NCBI GenBank assembly: GCA_019054805.1
Contig: JAHQIY010000001.1
Span: forward strand, 4,230,501 to 4,294,500
Source of the DNA: Brachionus manjavacas
Lineage: Eukaryota > Rotifera > Eurotatoria > Ploima > Brachionidae
Reading direction: 5' to 3'
Length of the DNA stretch: 64,000 bases
The notes below the pieces were generated by a model. It had not been told where the DNA came from, made no database searches, and was given only the letters and a program-made list of their open reading frames with translations. A program made the translations under genes and the position numbers. Positions 10,631-21,153 of the stretch are shown one piece after another (position 1 is the first letter of the stretch; every line of letters starts with the position of its first letter).

Positions 10631-11056
10631 TGTAGCTGTGATGAGGACATCACTGTGTATGTACTCGGTTCGCTGTGCAGTTGCATGCACTCGTCTGAAT
10701 CAGTAGACGATGTGCATGTTGAGCGCAGGCGAGACCGTGCATACACTCGTTCCCTGCACACTGACATGTGCTCGTCTTAATGAATAGGCGAACCACATGT
10801 TGTATGCATTTTGCGCTTGCGACATGATAATGTTGCTTGCGCATTATGCGGCTAGCAATTAATGCAAATTGCTAGATTTTATTAAGTATTTTTTAATATG
10901 TATTTTTATATAAATATTTCTTTTAATATATATAATGTGATTTGTATTTCCGCCCGGTGTCCAGTCTACGACGACAACCGGGCCCGGTTTTCTTTTTAGA
11001 ATAAATTCAAAAACTCTATTAAACAATTGTTCACTTCATCTCAGTAGCCATCTACA
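10631..11056 (+). mobile_element. Candidate solo LTR with GC-rich, repeat-bearing U3
   Basis: The segment begins TGTAGCTG and ends AGCCATCTACA, giving short TGTAG/CTACA terminal inversions. About 10645-10860 is strikingly GC-rich for this window and contains a diverged tandem repeat of about 78 bp as well as two imperfect hairpins around CTCGTCT. A TATA-like ATATAAATA lies near 10907. A CCCGG-rich hairpin follows at 10951-10990, and AATAAA at about 11001. This order of U3, TATA, R and polyadenylation signal is that of an LTR. No matching target duplication is seen at the chosen ends and no internal element is attached, so boundaries and identity are tentative. Confidence 0.35.
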
Positions 11057-11089
11057 CGCATTGACCTAGCTTAAAATTAAATTAATTGA

Positions 11090-11262
11090 AACTTTGGTTA
11101 ATATGCCTAAAAAAGGTCGAGCAAAAAATTCTTCAAAAGCCTTATAAAATAGTTAAACTAAAATTAATTATAATCATAATTTGTACAAGGATTTTTATCT
11201 ATTTTTTCTTTTTCTTTCTTTTTTGTCTATGAGGCTTAAAAATAATAATAATAAAGGTAAAA
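11090..11262 (+). repeat. LINE-type 3' end with (TAA)n tail
   Basis: GTCTATGAGGCTTAAA followed by AATAATAATAATAAA matches the minus-strand end at 7120-7167. The upstream part is probably 3' UTR, with no clear coding. Confidence 0.4.
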
Positions 11263-11419
11263 TTTGATTTCTTTACCAATTTTATTTATTAATCAAAAGT
11301 CTAAACAGCACACCATAAAAAGCGACTTGAATAGTTTCCTATGAATTTTTCTGGATTTACTAAAATTCACTAAAAAAGGTGTGTATAACCGTTTTAAGGG
11401 TGTTTTTAAGTATAGTGTG

Positions 11420-11830
11420 TTTGTTAGATTTTAAGGATGTGCTGACACGATTTTTGCATGTGCTAACCCTAACCCATTCTTTTCCATAGGTCTTAGTGAT
11501 ATTAAGTAATAAGTTAAGCTCATCAATACTACTTGTAATCAGTACTATGTCATCAGCATAGAATATATTATTGATTATGAGTTAACCAATTTTAACTCCT
11601 ACACCAAGTTCATTTAAAAGGGCTCCTAAGGCATCTAAATATATTGCAAATAGAGCTGGACGTATTGTGATGTCTTACTTTCTCTCAGTACTAAGACGAT
11701 TTTAGATATATTATAATAATTGATTAATACTCTTACTATCCAAGCTGTTAATGAATCATTATCTGTTAATGTTAATGTACCTTTATGAATCTCTTCTAGA
11801 AAATTTTCTGAAGTATGGTTGACCAGCAAT
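11420..11830 (-). mobile_element. Reverse-transcriptase fragment (non-LTR, different clade)
   Basis: The minus strand carries RPALFAIYLDALGALLNELG, then after one stop NIFYADDIVLITSSIDELN. YADD (11560-11549) is the catalytic palm motif, and the spacing from LFAIYLD to YADD fits a LINE reverse transcriptase. Wording around YADDIVLI is unlike the FADDTK elements elsewhere in the window, so it is a separate clade. Stops and frame changes show it is dead. No 3' tail was identified. Confidence 0.65.
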
Positions 11831-11839
11831 CCGAGATGG

Positions 11840-12940
11840 TTAGTGGTTTCATATTGTTTATGTCAATATTACTTTTTTTTTGATCTTTTATCAGTAATTT
11901 GACTAGACCTATATTGAAAATTTTATGCTTTACACTTTATCTGAATAAAGTTTCATTCATAAACCTTGGGATTTTTTATTAGCTTATAACTTATAACTTT
12001 AATACTTTGGAAAAAAAATAATAACTGCTTGTTGCAAAATGAGTGATAAAAGTAAATTTTCTTTAAATAATTTCCATTTTTTTAAGTAAAAATCAAATCT
12101 GACGAAATTGTTATATTTAAGTTTAAAATTAGTCTTTTTCAGAAAACATTACTGTAAAACATGAATTTAGATAGATTTTAAAATCATTAGTAATGAAAAA
12201 AATATTAAAATCTTGAAAAAAACATTTTTTATCAATTTCGAAAAAATAAAAAAGTTAAAGCTTTATTGAATATTTTGAACAATGTTTTGTATGAAATTTT
12301 CATTAATCAGTCAAGTTTAATGTCAAAAAAAATTAAATTTGCCAATAAATTAATTATTTTTAATCAAATTGTACCGTAACCTCGTGTAAACGACTTTAAG
12401 AGTAAACCCCAAATCCAATCTTTTTTCTTTTAGAATTGATTACATAGTTTCTTTTTTAAAACAATTAAAATTAAATTAGCTATAAAATACCCTTAATATA
12501 AAATATTTTCCTAAAATATAGCCCAAATTTAACTTTTACTCTCAACAAAAAAATTAATAAATGAAAAAATTGTAGAGTTAATTTAGAAATGAAGTCAAAT
12601 TTAGGCTAATTTCTATTTTTGAACTAAACTCTAAGAGCATTTTGTAAGAAATTAAAGGTATAATTAAAGAGTTAAAAAAAAATATATTCTTTTTGATACC
12701 ATTATTGGGTTTTTGTTAAATGAATGATCAAAAGATGAAATGTTAACTTTTATTTGGTCTAATAATTTTTCCATTTTCATCCCGTGGAAACTTTTTCCGA
12801 TATTTGATAAAAAAAATTATATTTACACAATTCAGTCTTTTTTAAAGTTCACGAAATTCAAAAATTTAGTGCTATCTGAATTTCACATTTTTGACTCAAA
12901 ATTCGTAATCTACGCCCTCAAAAACCCCTAAAAATAAATT
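11840..12940. other. Intergenic, no gene seen
   Basis: AT-rich, without a supported coding frame. Confidence 0.5.
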
Positions 12941-12945
12941 TTTTT

Positions 12946-13482
12946 GAAGGGGATAAAAAAAAATTTTTTACACCCAGGGTTCCAAAAATAGCAAACCCTT
13001 TAAAAAGTTGTTGTTCTTTAAGACTCAAAATCTCAATGATAAAACTTAAATATACTAAAAAAGTATATATATTCTGAAAGAGCAAAAAATTCTCTACATG
13101 CTAATGTAATTTAGAAAAAAAAAAAAGGGTGTGGCGGTTTTTGTGGGCTAAAAAAAGGAAAAAAATGTGTTTTTTCTGGTTTAAATCGTATCTCCTCCGA
13201 GAGATCAATTATGACCCGATTTATTTATTTTTTTTTTAAATCTAGACATTTATTTTATTAAAATTTTTTCCTTTTTTTAGCCCACAAAAACCGCCACACC
13301 CTTTTTTTTTTTTCTAAATTACATTAGCATGTAGAGAATTTTTTGCTCTTTCAGAATATATATACTTTTTTAGTATATTTAAGTTTTATCATTGAGATTT
13401 TGAGTCTTAAAGAACAACAACTTTTTAAAGGGTTTGCTATATTTGGAATCCTGGGTGTAAAAAATTTTTTTTTGCCCCCTTA
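12946..13482. mobile_element. Long-arm foldback (MITE-like) element
   Basis: Arms of roughly 200 bp (about 12946-13155 and 13272-13482) are near-perfect reverse complements around a centre of about 115 bp. Outer ends are AAGGGG and CCCCCTT next to A/T runs, then ACACCCAGG / CCTGGGTGT. Both arms share GGGTGTGGCGGTTTTTGTGG. There is no ORF. Target duplications are unclear. Confidence 0.7.
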
Positions 13483-13814
13483 ACAAAAAATTCCTATCGT
13501 ATTGAAATTACTCAACTCATACCTAAACTCCAACAAAATCGTGTAGAAATGTCTGTCCATGATGTCCAAAAGAAAGCATCTAAAATAACAATATAAAATA
13601 ATAAATTGATGCTTTTAAAAATAAAAAATTGAAAAATTAAACTTATTATTTTCTACTAATTTAATTTTTAATTTCTAAATCTTGTTTTGTTCTAATTAAA
13701 TAAATCGTAAAAAAATAATGGCGCTTCAACATCTTTTCATTTAAAAGAAATAATTTTTAAAATTGGAGCCAAATTAGGCCCATTTTGCTTCTATTATTTT
13801 CATCTTTTCCAAAA

Positions 13815-14618
13815 ATGCATTTCTGTTCTAAATGTTTACATTTTTTTTCTATTTTTTTCTATTCAAATGGCTATCTGACATCAGAGAACAAATTAAATAT
13901 TCTAAATAAATCTAGCCCAATTCTCATCGATCAATTTGTCACCAAAATTTCTTATCGTCTTCTTAATTCGTCAACTTATTCAATGAAAAATAATTTTAGT
14001 AATAACTGGGTGCAGATCTATTTCGAAAATTACAGCATTTATGCATTCGGTATTTTGTTATTATTTCTCCTTGCTCCCTTTTTGATATTTTTATGGTTTT
14101 TTAAATATCTGGGCAGAAAATGTCTAATTTGGTTTTGTTGCGGAAAAATTCTTAATTTAAAAAAACGAAAAGGCGTGAAAAAAATTAAAAGTGGTTCAGT
14201 TCTAAGTGGGGAATGCGGTTGTACTGTGCGAGTACGTAAGAAACAAAATCAAATAATCAGAAATTCTGGATCAATCAGATATTATCCTTTCCTAAATTAT
14301 TTAGCTAAAAATATTGAAAGTGGAATGTGCGAGTCTGATTTAAAAAACAATCGAAGATCACTGAATAATTTTCCAAAAAATTTTGCTCAATCAACATGTA
14401 TACTAGTTAAGTTAAAACAAAATAATTCATCATTAACTAGAGAAGTCTATAAAAGTAGTGTTTCCAGACAAAAATTTCATTCAATTTCACTCGAAAATCT
14501 TTCTATTAGTCGGTTGGCTTCCGAAGAAGATTTGAATGATTATTGTGAGTACAAGAAAAGTCTCGATAACATTCAAAAGGAAATCAAAAATTTGGAAAAA
14601 TTAAATGTCCGTGTTTAA
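13815..14618 (+). CDS. Unrecognised secreted/single-pass membrane protein
   Basis: A 267-codon ORF from the first ATG. Residues 1-18 are hydrophobic and could be a signal peptide. A Ser/Asn-rich ectodomain of about 60 residues follows, with N-glycosylation sequons such as NSST and NKSS. A strong transmembrane segment (ILLLFLLAPFLIFLWFF) lies near residues 79-95. The roughly 170-residue cytoplasmic part is basic and Lys/Ser/Asn-rich, begins with a Cys cluster (CLIWFCCGK) and a KKRKGVKK stretch, and ends in an acidic, coiled-coil-prone tail. I recognise no domain. The length of the open frame in such AT-rich DNA and the topology argue for a real lineage-specific gene. A spliced extension at either end cannot be excluded. 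Confidence 0.6.
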   Translation: MHFCSKCLHFFSIFFYSNGYLTSENKLNILNKSSPILIDQFVTKISYRLLNSSTYSMKNNFSNNWVQIYFENYSIYAFGILLLFLLAPFLIFLWFFKYLGRKCLIWFCCGKILNLKKRKGVKKIKSGSVLSGECGCTVRVRKKQNQIIRNSGSIRYYPFLNYLAKNIESGMCESDLKNNRRSLNNFPKNFAQSTCILVKLKQNNSSLTREVYKSSVSRQKFHSISLENLSISRLASEEDLNDYCEYKKSLDNIQKEIKNLEKLNVRV

Positions 14619-14639
14619 TTAATGTAGATATTTTTTTTC

Positions 14640-15005
14640 AAATAAATGGATTCATGAAAAAATTCAATTTTATTTTTTTACAAAGTTTTTCACGTAAAAA
14701 TGAAAAAAGCAAAATCACAATTTAAAATAACCCAATTATCATAATTTTGTGATTTTTTTAATTTAAATGAAAATTTTCGATATATTTAAAAATTTTAATT
14801 AGAAATTAAAATATCATATTTATACAAAAATTTCATTTTAAATTATAAAAATTTTAATTTTTTTTCAATAATTCATTTAAGTTAAGCGATTCGTTCATTT
14901 TTTTACGGAAGGTATTTATCTTTTAATTTTAGGTAGAATTAGGCAAAATTGTTAAATTATGTAGTTCAAATTGGAGCTGAGAAAGATGGATTCTATTCAA
15001 ATCAT
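14640..15005. other. Intergenic, no gene seen
   Basis: AT-rich 3' flank of the preceding ORF. An AATAAA at 14640-14645 could serve as its polyadenylation signal. Confidence 0.5.
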
Positions 15006-15269
15006 CAGTGCCGGAAATTAACTTGTCACATCATATCATCTGATATCATTTAATATCATTTTTTTAAACTTTTCTCATATCAGCTGATATCAGCATTATC
15101 ATTTGATATCAGATAATATCAGGTGAATTAAAATTTGAATTTCTATTAGTAAAAATATTTAAATAATTTTTTTTCCTGATAATAACTGATATCAGTTGAT
15201 ATCAGATCATATCATCTATTATCAAATGATATGATATGATATGATGTGACAAGTTAATTTCCGGCACTG
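15006..15269. mobile_element. MITE with 35-bp terminal inverted repeats
   Basis: Both ends carry CAGTGCCGGAAATTAACTTG in inverted orientation, continuing into CACATCATATCAT. The inside is packed with short TGATATCA palindromes. A TA follows the right end (15270-15271) but the left flank reads AT, so only half of a Tc1-type TA duplication is visible. It is about 264 bp with no ORF. Confidence 0.75.
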
Positions 15270-15559
15270 TAAGAGCAGACTCAATTTAAAATTTTTTTTT
15301 TACATTAATCCTTTTTTATTAACTATTTTCTAAAATAATTTTTCAATAAAAGTTAAAAGTTTCAAATTGAAAATATTGTTTTAATTGTTTGCCACTATGC
15401 GTATACATAAAATCTGATAATTTTACTGAAAAAATTTTTTATGTCAAGCGACTCAGTGTCAAAATTTCGGATGATAAAAATTGGTATTTCTCTGTTCAAT
15501 GTTAGGATTTGTTCATTAAATTTTTGCTGAGTGAGGTCAGGGTCATAAGTGACTCAGCA
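15270..15559. other. Intergenic, no gene seen
   Basis: AT-rich. Confidence 0.4.
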
Positions 15560-16385
15560 CAGAACACAATTGTCAAAATTTGTCAAAAGGCATCCGATGG
15601 ACTATGTTCAACAGCCATTAATTATGATGTATATGTGTCATGGACAAGTTCTTAATTGGTGTGGACCGCCGTTCCGACAATCGACACCTTACTAGCCCAC
15701 CTCTTTTCAACCGAATCCATTCAGATGTCGAAATGACACTGGCTTCAAGACAAACATTATTAGATTTCGTTAATAAATTTTTTAATTTTAAAATCAAAAT
15801 TACTTTTTATTAGTACTGAAGCTGATCAGACGGTTTCCAGGACCTCTTAGATCAATCTGCTTCTATCAGTTTTTGTAAGAAATAATTAAATTTAAAAATT
15901 AAATTGACCTCCTCCAGCGATTCACGGACAAATTCTGAGTGTGTTTTATATATAGAATTCTAAAAGAATTGGGTCCGTCCAGTAGCTTTCTTGATCGAAC
16001 TCATCAGTTCTGTTCACTAAGAGAGCATCCTTAAGCGTAATTACCTCATCCTAATCATCAGATTGTCTTTTCTTTATCTTGACTAGCCTTTGATTCATCT
16101 TCCTAAAATCTGAAAACGGATATTTTTCAAAAGTTTAAATCATCTTTTTAGCTAATTGGCGTGTACCAACTCTATTTTTTCGTAAGCGTCTGCTCTTATC
16201 AGGTAATAATTTTCATTCCGGACTTCTACAATCGTAAATGGTCCCTGGCATTTGTAGCTCAGTTTTTTGGGTGCCTCTTTTTTTTCTGTTTGAGCACCTA
16301 AACTCTATCTCCTTGTGCATAGACCTCCATGTGCTTTTTGTGAAAAGTAGAATGTGGCGAAACGACTTCAATTTTGTTGAAATTT
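15560..16385 (-). mobile_element. Ty3/gypsy integrase C-terminal end and 3' flank
   Basis: The minus strand at about 16385-16130 reads SPHSTFHKKHMEVYAQGDRV, then after a frame change KKLSYKCQGPFTIVEVRNEN and a Tyr-rich stretch ending ELVHAN. KLSYK(W)xGPFTI is the GPY/F module closing Ty3/gypsy integrases. The remaining minus-strand sequence to about 15560 is less AT-rich and contains TGTCCATGACA; it may be the element's 3' UTR and LTR, but I could not define LTR ends. No reverse transcriptase is attached. Confidence 0.6.
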
Positions 16386-16830
16386 AATTTAATTTTTAAA
16401 GAATTGTATAAGTTATGGAAACTATTAATTTAAAGAGAAGATATGGTAACACAGCCTAAATGAATTTAATGTAAATTCGGTGACGTAATTTGAAAAACCG
16501 AAATATATCAGTCGTTTTATTTTTTTTTTAACAACCCACATATTCTTGTTGATCTTGAAGAGAGGAATATAAATATTTATAAAAAATATTATTTAAAATT
16601 TTTAAACCTTTTTTTTTTTAATTCAAAGTTTTTTTTCGGCTAATTCGGTAGAACTTTTCAAATTAGTAATTATGTTTGACAATTTTTGATCCGATGACGG
16701 AACAAGTTTGAACTGACGTTATTTGCTTATCGTTTTCAGTGGGTCTTAATTAGTAGAAAATAATTTTACTAGAATTTTAAGATAGCCGATGGGTCCGTTG
16801 TCTAATGTTGTTATTTTTTATGGGTTAAGA
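16386..16830. other. Intergenic, no gene seen
   Basis: AT-rich, nothing recognised. Confidence 0.4.
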
Positions 16831-16835
16831 GGTTA

Positions 16836-18035
16836 GGAGTAGTAGTAGAAGTAGTAATTACTGCAACTTGGAGCTAGTCCAAGCAAAGCTCTAATGAGCT
16901 ATAGCAGTCGATTCATTGTGTTTCGTCATCCAAACGTCAATCTTAGCTTTAAAGCTGTTAAGACTAGTTTTACTTACAATTTCTTCTGGCAACTTATTCC
17001 AAACATCAACAACTCTGTTAGTAAAGTAATTAAATCGATGACTACAATTCTTTACTCATTCTCGCACCAAGTTCTTGGAGTTTCTTCTGAGATTATACCT
17101 TTTGCTGTCATGCCTAGTGTTTAAGCTGTAGTTTAAACCATTTCTGAAATTCACAATCTCCATATTGTTCACTAGTTTGAACATTTGGATTAGATCTCCA
17201 CGTATCCTTCTTGTTCTTAGACTTTGAAGTCTAGATAGCCGTTGTGGATAATCCAAATCTGCAAGTTCAGGTACTAACCTCGTCGCCCTACGCTGCACTT
17301 TTTCGATCTCATTTATATCTTTTTCTAAGTAAGGACACCATGAGCTGATGGCATATTCCAAATGAGGCCTGACAAGTGAGCAGTATAGTAGTCTTACTAT
17401 TTTTGTTGTTGGGAATTTGAAAGATCTGTGAATCATCTCCAATATACGTTTTGCCTTTGCAGTCACATTTTTGATTTGAGAATCCCATTTCAAGTCACTT
17501 TGGATATAAATACCTAAGTCTCTTTCGCAAACAGACTTGTTGAGCGGTTTTGAATCGATAGTGTAATCGAATTTTGTGTTCATGTTGCCAATATGTAAAA
17601 CTTTGCACTTATCAATATTCAGTGATGTTGACCAGTCCCTTGACCATCTGCATATGTTGTCTAAATCCGATTGTAGGCTAAGGATCGAGCTGAAACTCTT
17701 GATTACTGATATAATTTTTGTATCATCTGCATAAGCTTCACATTCATTTTCTATAAGTTCTAACATGTCATTAATATAAATAACAAAAAGTAATGGCCCA
17801 AGTACTGAGCCCTGAGGCACTCCACTTATCACATCTATCCAATTTGAACATGTTTCACCAAGTACCACTTTCTGAGTTCTACCTTTCAAAAACGATGTGA
17901 TCCATCTTATCATACGTTCACCATAACCATAAAAATTAAGCTTATACAAAAGCTTATCATGCGAAACTCTATCGAATGCTTTCGCAAAATCAGTATACAC
18001 CAGATCCACCGAAAAACCTTGTGCGAGAGCTTTAT
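16836..18035 (-). mobile_element. CR1/L2-like LINE, intact 317-codon reverse-transcriptase frame
   Basis: The minus frame 18009-17056 is open for 317 codons. Motifs in order are YTDFAKAFDRVSHDKLL (first catalytic Asp), GVPQGSVLGPLLFVIYINDM, AYADDTK (catalytic pair), CERDLGIYI, and RPHLEYAISSWCPYL. It continues to about 16880 as 3' coding and UTR, then ends in TAC repeats (16836-16857). The endonuclease and N-terminal RT are missing through 5' truncation at about 18035. This is the best preserved CR1/L2-like copy in the window. It is non-functional because of truncation rather than decay. Confidence 0.88.
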
Positions 18036-18049
18036 GAGGTGTATTGAGG

Positions 18050-18840
18050 TGAAACCGAGGTTAATGAGATTTAACCTCAATACCCAAAAATCTCACCCAT
18101 TTACCCCTAAAAATAAAATATTTAACATAATTAGACTGAAAGGACAAAAATGATCACAATGACGTCATTTTTTATGAAAAATTTAAAATTTTGTTTCTCC
18201 TTTTTTTAAAAAAATAATTTGAATTTATTTGATAAAAATATTCATTCTGTATTATCAAAAATCGTCAATATATTATAAAAATGAATCAGAACAAAAAAAA
18301 AAGAAGTATTAGATGGAAGATCTTGATAACGCAAAAAAATATGTTTTTGAAAAAAAATTGAACACTACTCAAGCTTCAAATTGATACAAAATTCCGAGAC
18401 AGATCTTTTTAACTAATCTTTTTAGCTAAAAAAAATCAAACATAAAATTTATTTTGAATTCGTTAATAATTAGTTTAAATTTTTTTCTAAATAGTTATGT
18501 TTTAGCGTATATTTAAAAGAATAATAGTAAAGAATATTTTAAATATTTATATTTTTAAAAATAACATTTAAAATCCTTTTTTTAATTCTTATTGGGCTAA
18601 TTGGGTGAATTCGGTGAATATCCTGAAAAAGAGGTTAGTTTTCGGGTTAAATATTTACAAAATCAGGGGTAACTGGGTTAACCTAATTCACCCAATAAGG
18701 CCTCATCCAATTAACCGCAGGAGGTAAAGAGGTGACTGGAAAAAACTGTTCTAATTCGGTGAGCATTTTTGGAGTTTTTGAATAAAATGAGTGCGAAATA
18801 TGCAATAAAAAAAAATAGGTCACCCGGTTAGGCTCATTTA
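18050..18840. repeat. Region with repeated, inverted GGGTGAATT/ACCCAATTAG motifs
   Basis: Short motifs such as ATTGGGTGAATT and AATTCACCCAAT recur in both orientations near 18595-18700, and TTGAGGT/ACCTCAA pair near 18043-18085. This is possibly a decayed non-autonomous DNA element; ends could not be fixed. Confidence 0.3.
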
Positions 18841-19747
18841 TCATATTAAAAAACTATCAATTAATAGATTTGAATTTAAAATTTTTTTTAATAATTCAAA
18901 ACATGTATTTAAAAACTTAGATCAATTAGTAGCAAATATCCCAATACTTCGTTTTAATTAATTCAATTAAATAATTAAAATAAATCTAAAAAATTATTGG
19001 GTTTTTTAACCATACGAGTTTTCTTCTGTTTTAAAGGTTGTTCCCTAAACTTGGAAAGCCGAAATTTTTTTTCAAAAAAAAAATCCGTAAAATTAGATAC
19101 CTCATAATTTCTGTAGCTTAAATATTTTACCGAAAAATGATTGCAGAGAGAAAAAAAATACTGAATTTGATCCAGATTCTAATCATCATTAGTAAATTAT
19201 AATTCATGGTAAATCAGTTCAGTTTTATAAAAAATAATTTATTGTAATTAAGACAGTTTTTTTAAAAGGTGATTTCATAGTTTTCTGAACAAATATTCAT
19301 AACAAAATCAAAGATTGAGTGGCCAATGATAAAATTATAAATTAAAAATATTTATGACTATCATTATAAAAAGAAATATAAATATTTATTTACCAAATTG
19401 CCATTTAACTTGTTTTTAGCAATCGAATTTGAAAATTAAATCTAGTAATTCTTTTAATTCAATTAAATCATGTGAATAATACAATTATGAAAGCACTCTA
19501 TTTTAATTTTTAAATTTAGTTAGAAAAACAATACTTTACTATTTTTATTTTATTTTATCTTATTTTTTTTTTGCTTTACATCAACCTCGCGATGTTTACT
19601 GAATAATTTTAACTGCACCAGACAAACAGATGATTATATAGTCGATGAATTACTTTTGATGGGAACATAAAAATATTTATCAGTGTTTAATTCAAAAATG
19701 GAGTCTGTTTTCAACCTTTAAAAAAATTAAAAATTTTGATAATTTTT
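18841..19747. other. Intergenic, no gene seen
   Basis: AT-rich, without recognisable coding sequence. Confidence 0.5.
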
Positions 19748-19843
19748 GTTAAAAATTATGAAATTTTTCATTGAAAATTTTTAAATACAAAATTTGTTAA
19801 AAATTATGAAATTTTTCATTGAAAATTTTTAAATACAAAATTT
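19748..19843. repeat. Two tandem 48-bp units
   Basis: 19748-19795 and 19796-19843 are essentially identical and lie just beyond the stop codon of the minus-strand Ly6-like gene. Confidence 0.85.
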
Positions 19844-19854
19844 GTTAAATAAAC

Positions 19855-20335
19855 TCAATTAAAATTGAAAAAAATTTCAACTAAAATTAAAAAAATCAAT
19901 CCAGATTTGATTTTAATTGAATAATTGCAAAGGTCAGTTGAACAACAAGTTTTTTTATGCCCATCGATTAAAAAGCCTTTTGGTTTATTTGAATCAACAC
20001 ACAAATCTGAACAGTTTCTATTAGTTTCTTTTACACCGATAGAAAAATAGCCCGGAATAAAAACATATTTCTTAAAAATTAAGATTTGAGATAAATTTAA
20101 AAATTTAATTAAAAACATTTACCATGCAAATTTGCCTATCCGAACATTTTGTCGGAGCTCCAAAACCCCAAGCTCTATCGCAAAGATCTTTTTCACAAAC
20201 ATAACAGTAAATTGCCTTTGTTTGTGGTACAATGCTATCTTTATAATGAAACAGATCAAATATTAATTATCTCTATTTTTTTTAATTCTTACGGAGAATT
20301 AGAGAAATTATTAAGTAGCTAATAAAAGATTTCAT
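19855..20335 (-). CDS. Ly6/uPAR-like GPI-anchored three-finger protein (copy A, spliced)
   Basis: Three exons on the minus strand: 20335-20293, 20238-20123 and 20070-19855, with GT..AG introns of 54 and 52 bp. They join in frame to 124 residues. Residues 1-14 plus the first exon-2 codons form a signal peptide (begins MKSFISYLIISLIL, ends before IYCYVC). The mature domain has ten Cys, opening CYVC and closing with the family signature CCSTDLCN, as in Ly6/uPAR/CD59 domains. A hydrophobic tail (GLIFLILVEIFFNF) fits a GPI-anchor signal. Such proteins sit on the outer cell surface; the partner is unknown. The gene faces away from its inverted twin at 20722-21153. Exon ends are my reading and need cDNA support. 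Confidence 0.8.
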
Positions 20336-20721
20336 CTGAGATTTTTCTGATTAAAATTTAAATTTTAAAGGTAAACAAAGTAATAAAAATTATAAATTGT
20401 TATAGTTATTTTATTTAAACAAGAAATTTTTAATTTCAGTATAATGTAGATTGAATTTTGGCGGAAAAAAACTTATAAAAATTAAATGTTCAAATATGTT
20501 AATTCCATTTTAAATTGAACGTAAATTTTATTTTACAGAAAAATAAATTGCTTTTAAAAATTTTTTTTTTAATTTTATACACCAAAATACTGAAATTATA
20601 CTGAAATTATAGATTATACTGAAATTAAAAATTTCATTTTTAAATAAATAACTATAACAATTTTTAATTTTTATTACTTTGTTTACCTGTTAAATTAAAA
20701 TTTTAATAAGAAAAATCTCAG
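20336..20721. promoter_or_regulatory. Shared divergent upstream region of the Ly6-like pair
   Basis: This 386-bp spacer separates the two start codons. Its outer parts are inverted copies of each other (about 20336-20455 and 20600-20721) around a unique centre, so each gene has an almost identical proximal promoter. Short repeats of TATACTGAAATTA lie at 20585-20630. No clear TATA box stands out from the AT background. Confidence 0.5.
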
Positions 20722-21153
20722 ATGAAATCTTTTATTAGCTACTTAATAATTTCTCTAATTCTCCGTAAGAATTAAAAAAAATAGAGATAATTAATATTTG
20801 ATGTGTTTCATTATAAAGATAGCATTGTACCACAAACAAAGGCAATTAATTGTTACATGTGTTTTTTTTGTGGATCGCGTATTGGAACTTCAGCAACATG
20901 TTTAAGTGGCGAAACTTGCTTGGTATATTTGAAATTGACTTTTTCTGAAACTCAATTTTTTTTTTAGAAAACTGTTACTTCCGTTAATGGATTACAAAGT
21001 ATTCATAGATTGTGTGCAACTTCTTGTGTTGAATTAAAAACAAGAAGCACTAAAACAACTTGTTGTTCAACTGACCTTTGCAATTATTCAATTAAAATCA
21101 AATCTGGATTGATTTTTTTAATTTTAGTTGTATTTTTTTTCAATTTTTATTGA
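20722..21153 (+). CDS. Ly6/uPAR-like GPI-anchored three-finger protein (copy B, spliced)
   Basis: Exons 20722-20764, 20819-20922 and 20968-21153, with introns of 54 and 45 bp (GT..AG), give 110 residues. The signal peptide is identical to copy A through SIVPQTKA. The mature domain again has ten Cys, opening CYMCFFC and ending CCSTDLCNYSIKIKSG before a hydrophobic GPI-type tail. Between these conserved ends the protein shares almost no residues with copy A apart from the Cys pattern, and the second intron differs completely too. First intron, signal exon and last 75 or so coding bases are nearly identical at the DNA level. It arose by inverted duplication; the central part was probably exchanged afterwards. 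Confidence 0.8.

Noticed and set aside
10650..10844. 64-codon minus frame with internal peptide repeat
   Set aside because: The repeat is a consequence of the tandem DNA repeat in the candidate LTR; no protein family or start context supports coding.
10845..10875. Helitron 3' end: hairpin with CTAG
   Set aside because: The hairpin abuts CTAG instead of lying about 10 nt upstream, and the flanking base is A rather than T; no Helitron protein nearby.
17964..18040. Apparent inverted repeat CTTTCGCA/TGCGAGAG at a LINE 5' end, as a third snap-back junction
   Set aside because: The right part reads through as normal RT coding (ALAQGFSVDLVYTDFAKAFD), so the partial complementarity is coincidental.
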